Below the pieces are notes generated by a model. It searched no databases. It was not told where the DNA came from and worked only from the letters and a program-made list of their open reading frames with translations. 64,000 nt of DNA from Caballeronia insecticola (lineage in GTDB: Bacteria; Pseudomonadota; Gammaproteobacteria; Burkholderiales; Burkholderiaceae), in assembly GCF_000402035.1 (NCBI RefSeq), contig NC_021289.1, positions 1,054,001-1,118,000 on the forward strand, written 5' to 3'. Position 1 is the first letter of the stretch, and every line of letters starts with the position of its first letter. This document shows, one piece after another, positions 59,954 to 64,000 of the stretch. A program made the translations under genes and the position numbers.

Positions 59954-60886
59954 TTAGACTTCGTTCGACAGCGTTTCAGATTGCGCTTTATCCGCACCGA
60001 TCAGCTCCGGCATGAGCGCCCAGACTTCCGCGCGCAAGTACTGTTCGAAGTCCTCGCGCACTTCGGGATGCTGCAACGCGAACTGGATCGTCGCCTTCAG
60101 ATAGCCGAGCTTGCTGCCGCAGTCGAAGCGCGTGCCGTAATAGCGGTATGCGAGCACTTGCTCATCGGCCAGAAGCGAGCCGATGGCATCGGTCAACTGA
60201 ATCTCTCCGCCGACATTCGGCCGCGTGTTGCGCAGGTGATCGAAGATGCTTGGCATCAGCACATATCGCCCGACCACGCCGAGATTCGAAGGCGCAAGGG
60301 CGGGCTGCGGCTTCTCGACGATGCCCGACATCTTGATGATGTCCTCTTCCCATTCGCGCCCTTCGATCACGCCGTAGGATGCGCTGTCTTCGCGCGCGAT
60401 GCGCTCAACGCCGATGACCGAGCTGTGATAGTGATCGAAGACTTCGACGAGTTGCTTCATGACAGGCTGCGCGCCGTGCAGCAGATCGTCGGCGAGAATG
60501 ACAGCGAAGGGCTGATCGCCGACGAGACGCTCGGCACACAGCACCGCGTGACCGAGACCGAGCGCCGACGCCTGCCGCACGTAAAAGCAATCGACGTTTG
60601 CGGGCTTGATACTGCGCACTGCGTCGAGCAACGCAGCCTTGTTGCGCGCTTCGAGTTCCGCTTCGAGTTCATAGGACTTGTCGAAGTGATCCTCGATGGC
60701 ACGCTTGCCGCGGCCGGTCACGAAGATCATCTCCGTGATGCCTGCCGCAATGGCCTCTTCCACCGCGTATTGAATGAGCGGCTTATCGACCACTGGCAGC
60801 ATTTCCTTGGGGCTCGCCTTGGTCGCCGGTAAAAAGCGTGTACCGAGACCCGCGACTGGAAACACCGCCTTGGTCACCTTAAGCAT
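59954..60886 (-). CDS. galU: UTP-glucose-1-phosphate uridylyltransferase
   Basis: A 310-residue nucleotidyltransferase making UDP-glucose from UTP and glucose-1-phosphate. [39 protein letters not shown] is the GalU signature, [33 protein letters not shown] and [12 protein letters not shown] follow. GGAGGGAGAAG precedes the ATG. It is near an acyltransferase and a double GT4 enzyme, the arrangement I recall for bceT at the end of the cepacian bce-II cluster, so here it may serve exopolysaccharide synthesis. Confidence 0.95.
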   Translation of the reverse strand: MLKVTKAVFPVAGLGTRFLPATKASPKEMLPVVDKPLIQYAVEEAIAAGITEMIFVTGRGKRAIEDHFDKSYELEAELEARNKAALLDAVRSIKPANVDCFYVRQASALGLGHAVLCAERLVGDQPFAVILADDLLHGAQPVMKQLVEVFDHYHSSVIGVERIAREDSASYGVIEGREWEEDIIKMSGIVEKPQPALAPSNLGVVGRYVLMPSIFDHLRNTRPNVGGEIQLTDAIGSLLADEQVLAYRYYGTRFDCGSKLGYLKATIQFALQHPEVREDFEQYLRAEVWALMPELIGADKAQSETLSNEV

Positions 60887-60982
60887 GACTTCTCCCTCCA
60901 GATCGAAACCGGTAATAGAAATGTCCCCGATTCTTGAGCCCGGCTCTGGCGGCCGGATCGATGTGACGCTTCGCTTATTCGC

Positions 60983-61135
60983 TTAGTCCGCTTCTTCCGC
61001 TTGCGGCGTCGCGGCGCGAGTCGAGCCGCGCTTGCGCAGCGGACTCAGCGGGTCGTTGCGAAGTGCGTCGCGATATGCCGAAACGGCCGCGAGAACGAGC
61101 AGAACGGCCGCGCCGGCTATTGCATGCATATCCAT
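60983..61135 (-). CDS. Very small predicted membrane protein (50 residues)
   Basis: An open frame of 50 residues with one hydrophobic helix (AIAGAAVLLVLAAVSAY) near the N-terminus and a basic then acidic cytoplasmic tail (RNDPLSPLRKRGSTRAA, QAEEAD). An in-frame ATG nine bases upstream (61144) is an alternative start. No strong ribosome site is seen. It lies 96 bases upstream of galU on the same strand and may be cotranscribed. The transmembrane pattern and codon regularity suggest it is real. Function unknown. Confidence 0.45.
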   Translation of the reverse strand: MDMHAIAGAAVLLVLAAVSAYRDALRNDPLSPLRKRGSTRAATPQAEEAD

Positions 61136-61203
61136 GATCGACATCCATTCGGCGTTTAGATGAGAATCAAACGTATCAGAAAAAAATCGATAAATAATGC
61201 GCG

Positions 61204-61246
61204 GCGCTTAGGCGGGTTTTTTTACGCTTAGGCAGGCTTTTTTTAG
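61204..61246. repeat. T-rich direct repeat upstream of the acyltransferase gene
   Basis: Two adjacent ~20-bp copies of GCTTAGGC(G/A)GG(T/C) followed by a T-run (seven T each). They lie about 70-100 bases before the acyltransferase start. The unit could be a regulator binding site or a slip-prone tract. Confidence 0.5.
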
Positions 61247-61310
61247 TTAGGCGTGCAATTGCGACTGCACTAAGATCGACTAGAACTCCTTTGCGGCCTG
61301 AGCCCTATCT

Positions 61311-62450
61311 ATGAGCGATTCCTCCGTATTCGCGACATCCGGTGCGCTTCAAGCGAGCGCGGTCCTTGAAGACAAGGACGTGGCGATCAACGCATGGCGT
61401 GGAATCGCCGCGTTGCTCGTCGCCTATTTTCATTGCCGTCAGGTGACGTGGATCGGCATGCAGCAGTTTCATCGAACGTCGCATGGATGGGATGCGAACG
61501 CCGTCATCAGCTATTTGACGTTCCCGATCGCGTGGGGATCGGCGGGTGTGCCGATTTTCTTCGTTATTAGCGGGTATTGCATTCATCGCGCGATGGCACG
61601 CAAGTTGATTGCGAACCCGTCCGCTACGCTCGATAGCCGCAATTTCATGATGCGAAGGCTTGCGCGCATTTATCCGGTGTTGATCGCCGCTTTGCTTCTG
61701 ACGTTCGCGTTCGATTCGCTGAGCACGACGTTCCTGCCCGTCAGTCACAAGATCAATCCGTTCGATCTGCACGCGTTTCTTGTCAATCTGTTATCGCTGC
61801 AAGGCATTGCGGGGAAGACGTTCGGGTCGAACGGCGCGTTGTGGACGCTTTCCATCGAAGTGCAGTTTTATCTCGTGTATCCGCTGTTGCTGGCCTTACG
61901 GCGGCGCATCGGCATGCGAGGGGTGTTGATAGTCGTCGGCGTTGTGAATATAGCGTCGGCGTTTGTGTTCGAGCGGCATCAGGTTATCGTCTGCACGTCT
62001 TACTGGTTTGCGTGGACATTGGGCGCGTGGATTGCGGAAGCCAAAGTGAAGGGCTTCGAGGCTCGGCGTCACATAGGTTTGATCGCGGCCTTGATCGCGC
62101 TAGTCGGCTGCGGCGCGTTCAGCCTCGCGCAGTATGTGGCGTTTCAGCTTTGGGCCATTGCGTTCGCACTATATCTCTTCGCCGCGCTCGATATGCCCAT
62201 GCGTGAGACGTTTGTGGTGCGCGGCTTGTCATGGCTCGGCGAGTTCAGCTTCTCGCTCTATGTCGTCCATCTGCCCATTTTCGTGCTGCTCGGATCGATC
62301 TTCTTCAGATCGGCATTGCAGACGGATATCTGGGCTTCGATTGCTTTTACTGTCGTCGCCGTCGGGGCCGCTTACGTGTTCTATTTCGTCGTCGAGCGGC
62401 CCGCGATGATGTGGTCTGCGGCGCTCAAGAAGGTGCGGCGCCCTGCTTGA
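61311..62450 (+). CDS. Acyltransferase family 3 (OafA/NodX-like) membrane protein
   Basis: A 379-residue integral membrane acyltransferase with about ten helices. INAWRGIAALLVAYFHCRQ carries the conserved arginine and catalytic histidine of the family, VPIFFVISGYCI the second motif, and LWTLSIEVQFYLVYPLL the third. Such enzymes add acetyl or other acyl groups to surface polysaccharides. It lies between galU and a GT4 enzyme, as bceS does in the cepacian bce-II cluster as I recall it, though on the opposite strand to both. That assignment is inference from order. Confidence 0.87.
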   Translation: MSDSSVFATSGALQASAVLEDKDVAINAWRGIAALLVAYFHCRQVTWIGMQQFHRTSHGWDANAVISYLTFPIAWGSAGVPIFFVISGYCIHRAMARKLIANPSATLDSRNFMMRRLARIYPVLIAALLLTFAFDSLSTTFLPVSHKINPFDLHAFLVNLLSLQGIAGKTFGSNGALWTLSIEVQFYLVYPLLLALRRRIGMRGVLIVVGVVNIASAFVFERHQVIVCTSYWFAWTLGAWIAEAKVKGFEARRHIGLIAALIALVGCGAFSLAQYVAFQLWAIAFALYLFAALDMPMRETFVVRGLSWLGEFSFSLYVVHLPIFVLLGSIFFRSALQTDIWASIAFTVVAVGAAYVFYFVVERPAMMWSAALKKVRRPA

Positions 62451-62463
62451 GTCAGGGCCGACC

Positions 62464-64000
62464 TTACCCGCGCTTGCGTGAACGTTCCGCCACGTCCTCC
62501 AGAATCTTCTCCACGCTCTCCACATATCGCTGCGTGCCGAAGCGGCTTGTCGCATTGACATAACCCTGCTCGACGAGCCTATCGCGCAACGGCGCATTGC
62601 TCTTCAGCCGCTCCAGGATTCGCGCCAGTTCGGCCGCATCGCCGGGTGAACACAGCAGGCCGTTCTCCCCGTCCTCGACAATATCCATCACGCCGCCCGC
62701 GCGCGATGCCACGACCGGCCGCTTGGACAGCATCCCTTCGATGATCACGCGCCCGAACGGCTCCGCCATGATCGACGTATGCGTCACGACATCGACGGCC
62801 TTCATGCATGCGGCGATATCGTCCTGAAAGCCGAGAAAATGCACGCGATCTCCGAGCGCGTGTTCACTCACGAACGCACGTAACTCGGCCTCATAGTCGT
62901 CTTCGCCGAACAGCGCCGCGCCGACGAATACCGCATGCATCTCGGGACATTCCAGCAGCGCCTCAAGCAACACATGCTGTCCTTTCCAGCGCGCGAGGCG
63001 GCTAAAACAGCCGACCAGAAACGCATCGCGCGGCAAGCCGAAACGCGCGCGCAACTCGTGCTGCGCAACAGCTTCGATATCCGTGAAAGGCTCGGCGGAG
63101 ATGCCGTTAAACACGACATCGAGCCGTTCCTCGCGCAAACGCGTGAGCGCCGTCACGGCCGCAGCAGACGCCGTCGAGTTCGCAATTACATGTTCGAGCA
63201 TCAGCTTCGTGCACCACTTGATGACCGCAAGCTGAGTGCGGCCGAAATGCTCCTCGCTGACGATATCGCGCAGATGCCACACTACAGGCCTGCGCGAGAT
63301 GAGACCGGCAATCGCGCCGATGACCATCGCGCGTTGCGTGTTCACATAGATGACATCCGCATTGCGCGACTTTTCGAGCGTGCCGCGCAAAAGCCTGAGC
63401 ACGCCGCTCAGCATGCTCATGCCCGGACGCGTCTTACCGTCCTTGCGCACGTCGCCGAGCGACTTGCCGTCGAGCACGTCGACCTTCACGCCGACCGCTT
63501 CCAGTGCAATGCGGAACGGGCCGTCATCGAACAGAACGGTCTCCACGTTGCCGCGCATGTTCTTGACGACCTCTAGCATCGACAACTCTGCGCCGCCCAA
63601 TGCTCCGCTCTGATCGACGGCAAGCACGCGCAAATCGCTCGGCGTTTCGGTCTTAACCGGTGTCACCTTCTGCTCTTCGACGGGCAACGGCGGCAGCGTG
63701 AACTGCGGCGCGATACGCGTCACATGCGCATGCAATGCCGCGCGAAAATGCGCATTCGAGAAGCGCTCTGCATTCTTGCGGCAATCGGCCGGGCGAAACG
63801 TCATTGCGCCGCTTTCGAATTCATCGACTGCATCGATGATCGCTTGCGGTGTCTGCGTCGGAAAGAACATGCCGGTGGGCGCGTCATACGATGCATCGAG
63901 CACGGTTTCGAGCGCGCCGCCCTTGCCATACGCGATGACCGGCGTGCCGCACGCCTGCGCTTCGACAACCGAAATCCCGAAGTCCTCTTCCGCCGCGAAG
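62464..64000 (-). CDS. Double-domain GT4 glycosyltransferase, 5' end beyond window
   Basis: At least 512 residues, open at the window edge. The first ~75 visible residues are the tail of one GT-B domain: EEDFGISVVEAQACGTPVIAY is the E-x7-E motif of GT4. After a Pro/Lys linker, RVLAVDQSGALGGAELSML begins a second full GT-B domain ending with SIMAEPFGRVIIEGMLSKRPVVASRAGGVMDIVEDGENGLL, a second E-x7-E. So one protein has two glycosyltransferase domains and could add two sugars in turn. With the acyltransferase and galU neighbours this resembles BceR of cepacian synthesis (inference). Stop is 14 bases from the convergent acyltransferase. Confidence 0.88.
   Translation of the reverse strand, partial: FAAEEDFGISVVEAQACGTPVIAYGKGGALETVLDASYDAPTGMFFPTQTPQAIIDAVDEFESGAMTFRPADCRKNAERFSNAHFRAALHAHVTRIAPQFTLPPLPVEEQKVTPVKTETPSDLRVLAVDQSGALGGAELSMLEVVKNMRGNVETVLFDDGPFRIALEAVGVKVDVLDGKSLGDVRKDGKTRPGMSMLSGVLRLLRGTLEKSRNADVIYVNTQRAMVIGAIAGLISRRPVVWHLRDIVSEEHFGRTQLAVIKWCTKLMLEHVIANSTASAAAVTALTRLREERLDVVFNGISAEPFTDIEAVAQHELRARFGLPRDAFLVGCFSRLARWKGQHVLLEALLECPEMHAVFVGAALFGEDDYEAELRAFVSEHALGDRVHFLGFQDDIAACMKAVDVVTHTSIMAEPFGRVIIEGMLSKRPVVASRAGGVMDIVEDGENGLLCSPGDAAELARILERLKSNAPLRDRLVEQGYVNATSRFGTQRYVESVEKILEDVAERSRKRG

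Noticed and set aside
1..64000. Mobile elements, prophage, CRISPR, tRNA or rRNA
   Set aside because: No transposase, integrase, phage structural gene, regularly spaced repeat array or cloverleaf-like sequence was seen on either strand.

Overview
The window looks like a chromosomal or chromid segment of a Burkholderia-group betaproteobacterium (Burkholderia, Paraburkholderia or Caballeronia). The basis is high GC, very many LysR-type regulators each beside a small catabolic set, a classic Burkholderia-type porin, a DUF4148 protein, PhoX, and an exopolysaccharide locus whose order resembles the end of the cepacian bce-II cluster. I see no rRNA, tRNA, insertion sequence, phage or CRISPR array. 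Species assignment is inference.

Region 1 (1-5.7 kb): the end of an SDR oxidoreductase and a LysR gene, then an aldarate set: galactarate dehydratase (garD) divergent from 5-dehydro-4-deoxyglucarate dehydratase (kdgD) and an MFS aldarate transporter. Two copies of one 15-bp motif face each other in the garD/kdgD gap. Region 2 (5.7-16 kb): a DUF2322 protein, a MOSC protein, a GNAT-azoreductase pair, a MocR regulator facing an NmrA-like reductase, a porin facing a lipoprotein polygalacturonase (GH28), and a PhoX phosphatase with a Pho-box-like site. The polygalacturonase and the aldarate genes together suggest use of pectin-derived sugars. Region 3 (16-22.6 kb): a LysR-controlled set of MFS transporter, M81 (MlrC) metallopeptidase and epoxide-hydrolase-like enzyme, then an MFS exporter. 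Region 4 (22.6-33 kb): a co-directional run of poorly known envelope genes behind a GGDEF/EAL protein, a beta-propeller protein with a large TPR/wHTH regulator, a GT2 glycosyltransferase and a chemoreceptor.

Region 5 (33-41 kb): a LysR/Old Yellow Enzyme pair and a compact six-gene gallate operon. Gallate dioxygenase opens the ring, an MFS carrier imports substrate, LigJ hydrates oxalomesaconate, and LigK cleaves the product to pyruvate and oxaloacetate. Two further genes of unknown role are translationally coupled to the end, and no recognisable oxalomesaconate tautomerase is present. Region 6 (41-46 kb): a sulfonate/sulfate-ester operon (TauD-type dioxygenase plus ABC importer). The dioxygenase and the mature binding protein contain no cysteine and no internal methionine, as expected for a sulfur-starvation system. 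Region 7 (46-59 kb): nitronate monooxygenase, mmsA, several LysR genes, a flavoprotein dehydrogenase, class I aldolase, a PBP4-type D,D-peptidase, a stand-alone squalene/phytoene synthase and an RlpA protein without SPOR domain. Region 8 (60-64 kb): galU, a tiny membrane protein, an acyltransferase and a double-domain GT4 glycosyltransferase that runs off the window.

Coordinates of starts were chosen from Shine-Dalgarno spacing and family fit. All functions are from reading motifs by eye; no database search was possible.
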